Assembly (NCBI GenBank): GCA_016710465.1
Contig: JADJVS010000012.1
Location: 248,001-312,000 of the forward strand
Source of the DNA: Sulfuritalea sp.
GTDB lineage: Bacteria > Pseudomonadota > Gammaproteobacteria > Burkholderiales > Rhodocyclaceae
Length of the DNA: 64,000 nucleotides
Direction: 5' to 3'
Below the pieces are notes generated by a model. It did not search any database. It was not told where the DNA came from and saw only the letters and a program-made list of their open reading frames with translations. A program made the translations under genes and the position numbers. Below are positions 26,296 to 35,100 of the stretch, one piece after another (the first letter of the stretch is position 1; every line of letters starts with the position of its first letter).

Positions 26296-28265
26296 CAGGC
26301 TGCCTTCTTTATCGTCGGAAAGGTTTTGACTTCGAGGATTGCCAGGTCGGCGGCAACCTTGCCGGTGCGGCCATCCTCGAACTTGACCTGGGTTTCGATG
26401 AACTGCGAGGTCTTGCCGGAGTACAGCGCGTCAATCAACACGCCGTACTTTTCGGCGACGAAGCCGCGCCGCACCTTGCGCGTGCGGGTCAGCTCGTCGT
26501 CGTCCGGATCGAGCTCCTTGTGCAGCACCAGGAAGCGGTGGATCTGCGTTTCGGCAACCATCGCGTCATGCGAGAGGTCGGCATTCACCTGTTCGACGCA
26601 TTCGCGGATCAGGTCGAGGACTTCCTTCTTGGCGGCGAGATCGGTGTAGCCCGAATAGGGCAGGCCGCGGCGCTCGGCCCAGTTGCCCACCGCGCCCATG
26701 TCGATGTTGATGAAGGCGCAGACCATGTCGCGGTCGTGGCCGAAGCAAACCGCTTCCTTGATGTGCTGGAAGAACTTGAGCTTGTTCTCGATGTAGTTCG
26801 GCGCGAATATCGCCGCGTTCGACAGCTTGCCAACGTCCTTGGCGCGGTCGATGATCTTGAGGTGGCCGTCCTCGTCGAAGAATCCGGCGTCACCGGTGTG
26901 GAACCAGCCCTCGGCATCCATCACCTCGGCGGTTGCGTCGGGCCGCTTGTAGTATTCCTTGAGCAGCAGCTTGCCGCGCACCAGCACCTCGCCGCCCTCC
27001 GAAATCTTGACTTCGACACCCGGCGCCGGCTTGCCGACGCTGTCGAACTTGATCTCGCGATCCGGCTGCAGGCAAACGGCGGCGCAGGTTTCGGTCGCGC
27101 CATAGAGCTGCTTGAGGTTGACGCCGATCGAGCGGTAGAAGCGGAACAGGTCGGGACCGATGGCGGCGCCGGCGGTGTAGGCGACGCGGACACGGCTCAT
27201 GCCGAGCACGTTGCGCAACGGGCCGTAGATCAGCAGGTTGCCGAGGGAATAAAGCAGGCGATCGGCGGTCGACACGGAGGACTTGCCATCAAGGATGTCG
27301 GCGCCACACCGTTTGGCCACCGCCATGAAGTAATGGAACAAGCCGCGCTTGAGCGCACCCGCGTCCTCCATGCGGATCATCACCGTGGTCAGGAGGTTCT
27401 CGAACACGCGCGGCGGCGCGAAGTAATAGGTCGGACCGATTTCGCGCAGGTCGGTCATCACCGTGTCGCCGGATTCCGGGCAGTTGATGGTGAAGCCGGC
27501 CACCAGCGCCTGGGCGTACGAGAACAGGTGATCGCCGACCCAAGCCATGGGCAGGTAGGAGAGGATGTCTTCCTGGTCGGTCAGCTTGTCAAAGCCGACG
27601 CCGCTTTGCGCCGCGGCGATGAAGGTCTCGTGCGTCTGGCACACGCCTTTCGGCTTGCCCGTGGTGCCCGAGGTGTAGAGCATCACGGCAACGTCTTCCT
27701 GACGCCCCCTGGCGATCTCTCCGGGGATGAAGTCAGGCTGGTTCTTGTCGTGGATCTTGCCCATCGCAATAACTTCATCCAGGCCCTGAAGGAAGGTTTG
27801 CGTGTAGTGGCGCATGCCGCGCGGATCATCGTAGAGGATGTGGGCAAGGCTAGGACACTGGTCCTTGATTTCGAGCAGCTTGTCGACCTGCTCCTGGTCC
27901 TCGACAATGGCGAAACGGATCTCGCCGTCGGTCAGGACAAAGGCCATTTCAGCGGCGACCGCGTCCTGGTACATCGGCACCGGGACGCCACCCAGCATCT
28001 GCGCCGCGCACATCGACCAATAGAGGCGCGGCCGGTTGTCGCCGATCAGCGCCAGGTTGTCGCCACGCTTGAAGCCCAGTTCGGCGAGGCCGCAGGCGAT
28101 GGCACGCACTTCCTCGGCGACCTGGCTCCAGCTCCAGGTCTGCCAGATACCAAGATATTTCTCGCGGGTTGCCGGACGATCACCGCGCGTCGCCGCGTGA
28201 TTCAGCAGCAGGCGCGGAAACGTGTCGAGCGCGCCCGAGTTCGGGCTCGATTGGGCTACAGCCAT
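26295..28265 (-). CDS. Long-chain-type acyl-CoA synthetase (AMP-binding)
   Basis: 656-residue ANL synthetase that activates a carboxylic acid to acyl-CoA with ATP. The P-loop-like motif MLYTSGTTGKPKGVCQTHE lies near residue 190-210, the adenylate motif is YGATETCAAV, and the hinge GWFHTGDAGFFDEDGHLKIIDR is intact. It leads the livGHMKF operon and is divergent from a Crp-family regulator across ~145 bp. This arrangement is known from aromatic and alicyclic acid catabolism; the exact substrate is not readable. Confidence 0.88.
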   Translation of the reverse strand: MAVAQSSPNSGALDTFPRLLLNHAATRGDRPATREKYLGIWQTWSWSQVAEEVRAIACGLAELGFKRGDNLALIGDNRPRLYWSMCAAQMLGGVPVPMYQDAVAAEMAFVLTDGEIRFAIVEDQEQVDKLLEIKDQCPSLAHILYDDPRGMRHYTQTFLQGLDEVIAMGKIHDKNQPDFIPGEIARGRQEDVAVMLYTSGTTGKPKGVCQTHETFIAAAQSGVGFDKLTDQEDILSYLPMAWVGDHLFSYAQALVAGFTINCPESGDTVMTDLREIGPTYYFAPPRVFENLLTTVMIRMEDAGALKRGLFHYFMAVAKRCGADILDGKSSVSTADRLLYSLGNLLIYGPLRNVLGMSRVRVAYTAGAAIGPDLFRFYRSIGVNLKQLYGATETCAAVCLQPDREIKFDSVGKPAPGVEVKISEGGEVLVRGKLLLKEYYKRPDATAEVMDAEGWFHTGDAGFFDEDGHLKIIDRAKDVGKLSNAAIFAPNYIENKLKFFQHIKEAVCFGHDRDMVCAFINIDMGAVGNWAERRGLPYSGYTDLAAKKEVLDLIRECVEQVNADLSHDAMVAETQIHRFLVLHKELDPDDDELTRTRKVRRGFVAEKYGVLIDALYSGKTSQFIETQVKFEDGRTGKVAADLAILEVKTFPTIKKAA

Positions 28266-28333
28266 GCGTTGATCTCCTCCAGCATTTGCTCCGCGAACTC
28301 ACTTCTGGGGCGCTTTTGCTTCGCGGGAATTTT

Positions 28334-28384
28334 TTAGTCTAAGGCATTCCACTGCCTATAATTGTCGCGTGCCTGACAATTGTC
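28334..28384 (+). promoter_or_regulatory. Promoter with overlapping palindromes between acyl-CoA synthetase and Crp-type regulator
   Basis: A consensus -10 TATAAT lies at 28357-28362 with a weak -35 TTAGTC 17 bp upstream. Directly over and after it are ATTGTC (28361-28366) and GACAAT (28375-28380) as an inverted repeat, plus the 10-bp palindrome GACAATTGTC (28375-28384). The position across the predicted start of transcription suggests a repressor site, most simply autorepression by the adjacent regulator. Confidence 0.55.
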
Positions 28385-28410
28385 AAAATTCAACGAAATC
28401 AATCGAGAGC

Positions 28411-29067
28411 ATGCTGCAACGCACAATCTGGGCGTCGCAATTGCCGCCTGAGGATTTCGATCGTGCTTGCGAAGGCACCTGCGAACGTCTTGTCGCCGCC
28501 GACGGTTTCGTCTGTCGCAAGGGCGAGCCGGTGGAGCATTGGTTCGGCGTGATCGACGGCCTGGCCAAGATGTCCAGCGACTGGGCCTCCGGCAAGACGG
28601 CCAGCTACACCGGCATCGCCGCCGGTGGCTGGTTCGGCGAGGGCTCGATGCTGAAAACCGAGCCCCGCCGCTACGACGTGATCGCCCTGCGCGACACGCG
28701 CGTCGCCTGCATGAAACGCGAAACCTTCCACTGGCTGCTCGACCACAGCATCGCCTTCAACCGCTTCGTCATCAACCAGATCAACGAGCGCCTCGGCCTC
28801 TTCATCGGCCTGCTGGAGTCGGAGCGCCTGGCGGACGTCGATGCGCGGGTCGCCCGGGCCATCGGCGCGTTGTTCCATCCGGTGTTGCAGCCCGGCATCG
28901 AATCGCGCATCGCCATCTCGCAGGAAGAAATCGGGCTTCTCGCCGGCGTTTCGCGGCAGCGGGTCAATCGCAGCATGCAGACCCTGGAGAAATCCGGCTT
29001 CCTGGTCGCCAAGTACGGCGGCGTGACGGTGCTCGACCTCGACGGGCTGCGCCGCTTCGGCGGCTGA
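28411..29067 (+). CDS. Crp/Fnr family transcriptional regulator
   Basis: About 218 residues. The cyclic-nucleotide-binding-like beta barrel (GEPVEHWFGVIDGLAKM, GGWFGEGSML) is followed by a C-terminal winged helix with ISQEEIGLLAGVSRQRVNRSMQTLE. No N-terminal Cys cluster is present, so it is not an oxygen-sensing FNR. An in-frame GTG at 28369 would add 14 residues, but it falls inside the promoter and has no ribosome-binding site, so ATG 28411 with GAGAG upstream is preferred. It is divergent from the acyl-CoA synthetase-liv operon, its probable target. Confidence 0.85.
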   Translation: MLQRTIWASQLPPEDFDRACEGTCERLVAADGFVCRKGEPVEHWFGVIDGLAKMSSDWASGKTASYTGIAAGGWFGEGSMLKTEPRRYDVIALRDTRVACMKRETFHWLLDHSIAFNRFVINQINERLGLFIGLLESERLADVDARVARAIGALFHPVLQPGIESRIAISQEEIGLLAGVSRQRVNRSMQTLEKSGFLVAKYGGVTVLDLDGLRRFGG

Positions 29068-29098
29068 ATCCAATGCCGAAACGAAAATCGGCGCCGCG

Positions 29099-29121
29099 CC
29101 GCCGTGGCGCCAGCGCCGACT
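29099..29121 (-). repeat. Dispersed 23-bp repeat, copy 4 (intergenic)
   Basis: In the 69-bp gap between the convergent ends of the Crp-type regulator and hydroxyacyl-CoA dehydrogenase. Starts AAAGTCGGCGCTGGC on the minus strand, the fullest match to the extended consensus. Confidence 0.75.
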
Positions 29122-29136
29122 TTCATTCCGCGCCAA

Positions 29137-29985
29137 TCAATACTGGTAAAAGCCGCGCCCCGTCTTGCGGCCGAGGTAGCCTGCGGCGACCATTTCCTTG
29201 AGCAGCGGCGCCGGGCGGTACTTGGAGTCGTTGAAGCCCTCGTAGAAGACGTTCATCACTGCCAGCATGGTGTCCAGGCCGATCATGTCAGCCAGCGCCA
29301 AGGGACCGATCGGATGGTTGCAGCCCAGCTTCATGCCGGCGTCGATTTCCTCCGGCGAGGCCAGGCCTTCGGCCAACACGAAAATCGCCTCGTTGATCAT
29401 CGGGCAGAGGATGCGGTTCACCACAAAGCCGGGATTGTTCTTCACCGTGATCGGCGACTTGCCCAGCGCCTTGGCCAGCGCCTCGACCGCGGCATGGGTC
29501 TCGTCCGTGGTCTGCAGGCCGCGGATCAGTTCCACCAGCGCCATCATCGGCACCGGATTGAAGAAGTGCATGCCGATGAACTTGCCGGCGCGGCCGGTCG
29601 CCGCCGCCAGTTGGGTGATCGAGATCGACGAGGTATTGCTGGCGATGATGGTTTCGGCGCCGATCGCCGCCTCGACATCCTTGAGCAGCTTGAGCTTGAG
29701 CCCGAGGTTCTCGGTCGCCGCTTCGATCACGATATCGACACCGGCGAAATCGGCCATCGCGGTAGTCGGCTTGACCAGGGCCATCGCCGCCGCCTTCTGC
29801 TCGGCCGTCATCTTCTCCTTCTTGACCAGGCGGTCAAGGCTGCCCGAAATCGTCGCCACGCCCTTTTGCACCGCCGCGTCGTTGATGTCCAGCATCACCG
29901 CCGGAATGCCCGCCACCGCGCAGGCCTGCGCAATGCCGTTGCCCATGGTGCCGGCGCCGATGATGCCTACTTTTTTTATCGTCAT
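29137..29985 (-). CDS. hbd: 3-hydroxybutyryl-CoA dehydrogenase
   Basis: 282-residue NAD(P)-dependent 3-hydroxyacyl-CoA dehydrogenase. The Rossmann motif is GIIGAGTMGNGIAQACAVAG; the catalytic His-Glu pair is in FFNPVPMMALVELI (preceded by GMH); the C-terminal domain has NPGFVVNRILCPMINEA. It catalyses acetoacetyl-CoA / 3-hydroxybutyryl-CoA interconversion in butyrate-type metabolism or PHB precursor supply. It stands alone, convergent with the Crp-type regulator gene. Confidence 0.93.
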   Translation of the reverse strand: MTIKKVGIIGAGTMGNGIAQACAVAGIPAVMLDINDAAVQKGVATISGSLDRLVKKEKMTAEQKAAAMALVKPTTAMADFAGVDIVIEAATENLGLKLKLLKDVEAAIGAETIIASNTSSISITQLAAATGRAGKFIGMHFFNPVPMMALVELIRGLQTTDETHAAVEALAKALGKSPITVKNNPGFVVNRILCPMINEAIFVLAEGLASPEEIDAGMKLGCNHPIGPLALADMIGLDTMLAVMNVFYEGFNDSKYRPAPLLKEMVAAGYLGRKTGRGFYQY

Positions 29986-30067
29986 TTGTCGCTCCCTGGA
30001 ATAGTTGTGCTCTAACCGTTCATTTTATCCCGCCGCAATCGTCTGCCGCAGCGGGATAAGCCCGAAT

Positions 30068-30104
30068 CCGCGCATTTTGAGCGGTCGTCGCGCAAAATGC
30101 GCGG
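30068..30104. repeat. 12-bp perfect inverted repeat upstream of hbd
   Basis: Arms CCGCGCATTTTG and CAAAATGCGCGG with a 13-base loop, in the 385-bp gene-free stretch 29986-30370. It lies about 83 bp upstream of the hbd start. It could be a regulator site or a hairpin; no T-run follows. Confidence 0.55.
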
Positions 30105-30196
30105 TCACGTTTCCGCGGGAGTGCAACCGTCAAAGTGTGGCGGCATGCCCGTCGAAGCGGACGAAGACAGCTACGCGCGGAAGTCGCGGCGGCAAT

Positions 30197-30219
30197 AGTC
30201 GGCGCTGACGGGACGGTGG
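30197..30219 (+). repeat. Dispersed 23-bp repeat, copy 5 (intergenic)
   Basis: In the gene-free stretch between hbd and the ATPase. Variable triplet GGG, tail ACGGTGG. Confidence 0.7.
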
Positions 30220-30234
30220 CTTGCTGCCCGGAGC

Positions 30235-30345
30235 CGTCACTCCCGCAAACGCGGGAGTCCAATGGCGCTTGAGCAAGACAATGGATTCCGGGTTCCGCTG
30301 CGCGGCGGCACCGCCCCCTTGAGCAGGCCAGCCCGGGGGATGACA
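30235..30345 (-). repeat. REP-like intergenic repeat
   Basis: Contains the hairpin ACTCCCGC-AAAC-GCGGGAGT (30239-30258) followed by CCAATGG, then GGATTCCGGGTTCCGC. Read in frame it gives the familiar TPAFAGVT-type peptide seen where REP-like repeats are translated. This is a member of the widespread class of intergenic hairpin repeats. The remaining part of 29986-30370 shows no gene. Confidence 0.6.
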
Positions 30346-30370
30346 CCGGGCGCCGAGGTAGCGGATGGTT

Positions 30371-31531
30371 TCAAGAGACGGCGGGCTTCCTGCATAGATT
30401 GCCCGCCGGGAAGGCGGTAATGCCCTTGGCCAGCGGCCACGGTGGCTCGCTGCCGTGGCACACAACGTAGAGGTGATCGAGCTTCAAAACCTCACGCGCC
30501 GACCGCATGGATGGCGTGACGGCCGGCGAGCGCGTGAGTTTGACTTCGAAGCCAATGCGCTCGGACCCGCGCAGGATCAGCAGATCGAGTTCGCCGCCGG
30601 TATGCACGCCCCAGAACCAGGCGCCATCGCGGCCAACACCGGACCGGCGGGCGAGTTCGAGAACGATCAGCCCTTCCCAGGAAGCACCACACTTGGGATG
30701 GGCAAGCAGGGCATCGTAGGTGGCGATGCCGAGCAGGCTGTGCAGCAATCCGGTATCGGCAATGTAGACCTTGGGTGCCTTGACCTCGCGCTTGCCGACA
30801 TTGGCATGCCATGGCCGCAAGCGACGAACCAGGAAGGTGCCCTCCAGCACGTCCAGCCAGCGCGACACGGTCTTGTCGGTAACGCCCATCGCGCGCGCCA
30901 ACTCGCTGCCGTTCCAGGTTTGGCCGTGGTAATGGGCAAGCATGGTCCAGAAGCGCCGCATGGTCGCGGCCGGCAGCGCGAATCCGAGTTGCGCCAAATC
31001 GCGTTCGAGATAGGTGCGGATCAGCGCGGCGCGCCATTCGACGCTGGCCGCTTCGTTGGCCGCCAGCAGGGCGCGCGGAAATCCACCGCGCAGCCAACGC
31101 GCATCCAGGTCGCCAACACCGATCTCGTCGAGGCCGAAGCCTTCGAGATCGTGAAACCCGACTCGTCCGGCCAGCGACTCGGCGGACTGGCGCATCAGTT
31201 CCGGCGATGCGCTGCCGAGAATCAGGAAACGCGCCGGGCAGTCAGGCCTGTCCGCCAGCACGCGCAGCAGCGGAAACAAATCCGGGCGCCACTGGATCTC
31301 GTCGAGCACGACCAGGCCGCGCAGCGGCCGCAGGGCAAACGCCGGATCGGCCAGCCGCGCCAGATGCTCGGGGTCTTCCAGATCGAACAGCGTGACCGGG
31401 CCATCCCAGCTTGCGGCGAGCTGCCGTGCCAGCGTGGTCTTGCCCACCTGGCGCGGCCCGAGCAGCGCCACCACGGGAAAGTCGGCGAGGCGAAGACGGA
31501 GGCGATCGAGATGCGATGAACGAGCGTCCAT
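30371..31531 (-). CDS. AAA-family ATPase with DUF4143 domain
   Basis: 386-residue ATP-binding protein. Walker A is LGPRQVGKTTLARQ near the N-terminus; Walker B is RGLVVLDEIQW; the C-terminal DUF4143 segment has VYIADTGLLHSLLG and FEVKLTRS, a nuclease-like E-x-K. These ATPases are widespread, often horizontally acquired, and have no settled function. It stands alone beside REP-like repeats. No partner toxin or nuclease gene is adjacent. Confidence 0.82.
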   Translation of the reverse strand: MDARSSHLDRLRLRLADFPVVALLGPRQVGKTTLARQLAASWDGPVTLFDLEDPEHLARLADPAFALRPLRGLVVLDEIQWRPDLFPLLRVLADRPDCPARFLILGSASPELMRQSAESLAGRVGFHDLEGFGLDEIGVGDLDARWLRGGFPRALLAANEAASVEWRAALIRTYLERDLAQLGFALPAATMRRFWTMLAHYHGQTWNGSELARAMGVTDKTVSRWLDVLEGTFLVRRLRPWHANVGKREVKAPKVYIADTGLLHSLLGIATYDALLAHPKCGASWEGLIVLELARRSGVGRDGAWFWGVHTGGELDLLILRGSERIGFEVKLTRSPAVTPSMRSAREVLKLDHLYVVCHGSEPPWPLAKGITAFPAGNLCRKPAVS

Positions 31532-31607
31532 GGCAGGATGCTACCATGAATATTCGGAGTTCGATTCCGATATTTCAGTGTCGACATTTGGGCAATCGAA
31601 CCCCGGT

Positions 31608-32138
31608 TCACGGTTCCAGTCGCGCCAGCAGCATCGTGCGCAGTTGCGAATCCTCGGCCAGCAGCCGGCGCGCCAGCACCATGAACTCGACCTCGCTGAA
31701 ACCCTTGCGCGCCACGTAGCCGCGAACCGCGGGCTGGACCACCTTGCGCCAGGCGTGTTTCTCGGCGCGTTCGCCGCGCAGGTTCACCTGCCAGCCGAAA
31801 AACACGAAGGTGCTGAACCACGCCAGCACGGCCAGGCCGATGCGCGCCAGCAAGCCGACGTCGGTATAGCTATCGAGGACCAGGTAACAGGCCGGCCCCG
31901 AGACCAGGAAGCAGAACAGGGCAGGCACCATGAGGCCGTCCGCGTGGCCGGTCATCGACTCGATCAAACGAATCTCCGTCGATTCCAGGAAAGCCCGGGT
32001 TTCGTCTTCCAGGCTGACGAGGTTCAGCAGGCGCGCGCCGCAGAACGGGCATTCGGTGACGATCTCCGTAAGCCGCGCACCGCACTGGTCGCAGCGCTGG
32101 CCGGCCACTGCGGAATCCAAGCTTGACTCCTCGCTCAT
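31608..32138 (-). CDS. Zinc-ribbon membrane protein of unknown function
   Basis: 176 residues, not recognised. The N-terminus has a zinc ribbon (CDQC at ~16-19 and CPFC at ~30-33) and the middle has two hydrophobic segments (around residues 70-90 and 95-115). The C-terminal third is helical and charged. The start ATG lies at the edge of a dispersed-repeat copy. It lies downstream of icmF in the same direction with a 46-bp gap. Confidence 0.65.
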   Translation of the reverse strand: MSEESSLDSAVAGQRCDQCGARLTEIVTECPFCGARLLNLVSLEDETRAFLESTEIRLIESMTGHADGLMVPALFCFLVSGPACYLVLDSYTDVGLLARIGLAVLAWFSTFVFFGWQVNLRGERAEKHAWRKVVQPAVRGYVARKGFSEVEFMVLARRLLAEDSQLRTMLLARLEP

Positions 32139-32160
32139 CGCCGTCCCTCCAGCGCCGACT
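32138..32160 (-). repeat. Dispersed 23-bp repeat, copy 6 (at a gene start)
   Basis: Covers the leader of the zinc-ribbon gene, its last base overlapping the start codon. Variable triplet GGG with perfect ACGGCGA tail; preceded by GAG. Confidence 0.75.
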
Positions 32161-32184
32161 CTCAGTCCGGCGAGACCACCCGGA

Positions 32185-35100
32185 CTACATGCTACGCCGG
32201 TACTGCCCGCCCACCAGATACAAGGTGTTCGAAATCTGCCCCAGCGAGCAGTGGCGCACGGCTTCCATCATCACCGCAAAGACATTGTCGTTGTCGATCA
32301 CCGCCTGACGCAACCTGGCCAGGCAGGCTTCGGCCTGCCCCGCATTGCGCTTCTGGAAATCGGCGAGGCGCTTCAACTGCGACTGCTTTTCGTCCTCGGT
32401 CGAGCGCGCCAGCTCGATTTCGCTGGCCACGCCGGAGCCGTGCGGGTTGAGGAAGGTATTGACGCCGATGATGGGATAGGAGCCGTCGTGCTTCTTGTGC
32501 TCGTAGTGCATCGACTCTTCCTGGATTTTGCCGCGCTGGTAGCCTGTTTCCATGGCGCCGAGCACGCCGCCACGTGAAGCGATGGCCTCGAACTCCTTGA
32601 GCACGGCTTCCTCGACCAGGTCGGTCAGTTCTTCCATGACGAAGGCGCCCTGGTTCGGGTTCTCGTTCTTCGCCACGCCCCACTCGCGATTGATGATCAG
32701 CTGGATGGCCATGGCGCGGCGCACGCTCTCCTCGGTCGGCGTGGTGATCGCCTCGTCGTAGGCGTTGGTGTGCAGGCTGTTGCAGTTGTCGTAGATGGCG
32801 ATCAGGGCCTGCAGCGTGGTGCGGATGTCGTTGAAGTCCATCTCCTGCGCATGGAGCGAGCGGCCCGAAGTCTGGATGTGGTACTTGAGCTTCTGGCTGC
32901 GTTCGTTGGCGCCGTACTTGTTCTTCATCGCCACGGCCCAGATGCGGCGCGCGACGCGGCCGATCACCGAGTACTCGGGGTCCATGCCGTTGCTGAAGAA
33001 GAAGCTGAGGTTGGGCGCGAAGTCGTCGATGTGCATGCCGCGCGCGAGGTAGGTCTCGACATAGGTGAAGCCGTTGGCCAGCGTGAAGGCGAGCTGGCTG
33101 ATCGGGTTCGCCCCGGCCTCGGCGATGTGGTAACCGGAGATCGACACCGAGTAGAAGTTGCGGATCTGGTTATGCACGAAGAACTCGGCGATGTCGCCCA
33201 TCATCTTCAGCGCGAACTCGGTGCTGAAAATGCAGGTGTTCTGGCCCTGGTCCTCCTTGAGGATGTCGGCCTGCACCGTGCCGCGCACGGACGAGAGCGT
33301 CCATTCGCGGATCTTCTCGGCTTCGTCCTCGGTGGGCTGGCGGCCGTTGTCGGTGACGAACTTGCCGAGCTGCTGGTCGATCGCGGCGTTGAGGAACATG
33401 GCGAGGATCATCGGCGCCGGGCCGTTGATGGTCATCGACACCGAGGTCGCCGGGTCGCACAGGTCGAAGCCCGAGTAGAGCACCTTGAGGTCGTCCAGCG
33501 TGGCGATCGAGACGCCGGAGTTGCCGATCTTGCCGTAGATGTCCGGGCGCGGATCGGGGTCGCAGCCGTAGAGCGTGACCGAATCGAAGGCTGTCGACAA
33601 ACGCTTGGCCGGCATGCCTTCGGAAACCTTGAGGAAGCGCTTGTTGGTGCGGAAGGCGTCGCCCTCGCCGGCGAACATGCGCGTCGGGTCTTCGTTCTCG
33701 CGCTTGAAGGCGAACACGCCGGCGGTGTAGGGGAAGGAACCGGGAACGTTCTCGCGCATCAGGAACTTGAGCAGTTCGCCTTCGTCGTCGAAGCGCGGCA
33801 GCACCACCTTGCGGATCTTGGTGCCGGAAAGCGTCTCGCTCACCAGGCCGGTGCGGATTTCCTTGTCGCGGATTTTCACCACGTACTCGTCGCCGGCATA
33901 GGCCTTCTTCATGTCCGGCCACATCGCCAGCAGCTTCCTCGCATGTGGCGTGAGCTGGCCGTCCTTCCAGGCGATCAGCTCGTCGAAGTCCTTGGCGTTT
34001 TTCTTGCAGGCCTCGAAGATGGACTTGGCGGTGTGCAACGACTGGCGTTCGCGGGCGATGGTCGCCTGTTCGGCGATGTGCTTGTGATAGCCGCGCAGGG
34101 TGTCGGCAATCTCGGCGAGATAGCGCACGCGGTCAGCCGGCACGATGGCCCGGCCGGCCGAGGAAGCCTTGACGCTGACGGCCGGCAGCCGCCCCTTGGC
34201 AAACTTGAGGCCGCGCTCGGCGAGCCTCGGCGCCAGCGCCTGATACAGAGCGGTGACGCCGTCGTCGTTGAAGCGCGCCGCCATGGTGCCGAATACCGGC
34301 ATGTCGTCCGGCTTCTCGCCGAAACGCTCGCGGTTGCGCTGGTACTGCTTGCGCACATCGCGCAGCGCGTCGGAGGCGCCGCGCCGGTCGAACTTGTTGA
34401 TGGCGACGAAATCGGCGAAGTCGAGCATGTCGATCTTCTCCAGTTGCGACGCGGCGCCGAACTCGGGCGTCATGACGTAGAGCGAGACGTCGACCAGCGG
34501 CACGATCGCGGCGTCGCCCTGGCCGATGCCGGAAGTCTCGACCACGATCAGGTCAAAGCCGGACACCTTGCAGGCGGCGATCACGTCGGGCAGGGCCTTG
34601 GAGATTTCGCTGTCGGTGTCGCGCGTCGCCAGCGAGCGCATGTAGATGTTCGGGTGCTGGATCGCATTCATGCGGATGCGGTCGCCCAGCAGCGCGCCAC
34701 CGGTGCGCTTGCGCGAGGGATCGATCGAGATCACGGCGATCTTCTGGCTGTCGTCCTGGTCGAGGCGGAAGCGGCGAATCAGTTCGTCGGTCAGCGAGGA
34801 TTTGCCGGCGCCGCCGGTGCCGGTGATGCCAAGAGTCGGCGCTGTCAACACGGCGGCCTTTTCGATCAGCGCCTTCTTCGCCTTCTCCGGCCAGGCGCCG
34901 TTTTCCAGTGCGGTAATGATCTGGGCGAGATTCCTCAGGCGCTCGGCGCGATCGGCGACTTCCAGCGCCTTCAGTTCCTGCGGTGCGCGGCGACTCAAGT
35001 CGAGGTCGCAGCGCTGCACCATGTCGTTGATCATGCCCTGCAGGCCCATCTTCTGGCCGTCGTCGACCGAATACAGGTGGGCGACGCCGTAGTCGTGCAG

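Noticed and set aside
23344..26649. A 1101-codon plus-strand open frame, very His/Asp/Gln-rich
   Set aside because: Antisense to the livK-livM-livH-livG genes; its composition is what reverse-reading of those genes gives.
28369..28410. GTG start for the Crp-type regulator
   Set aside because: It coincides with the predicted transcription start and a palindrome and has no ribosome-binding site.
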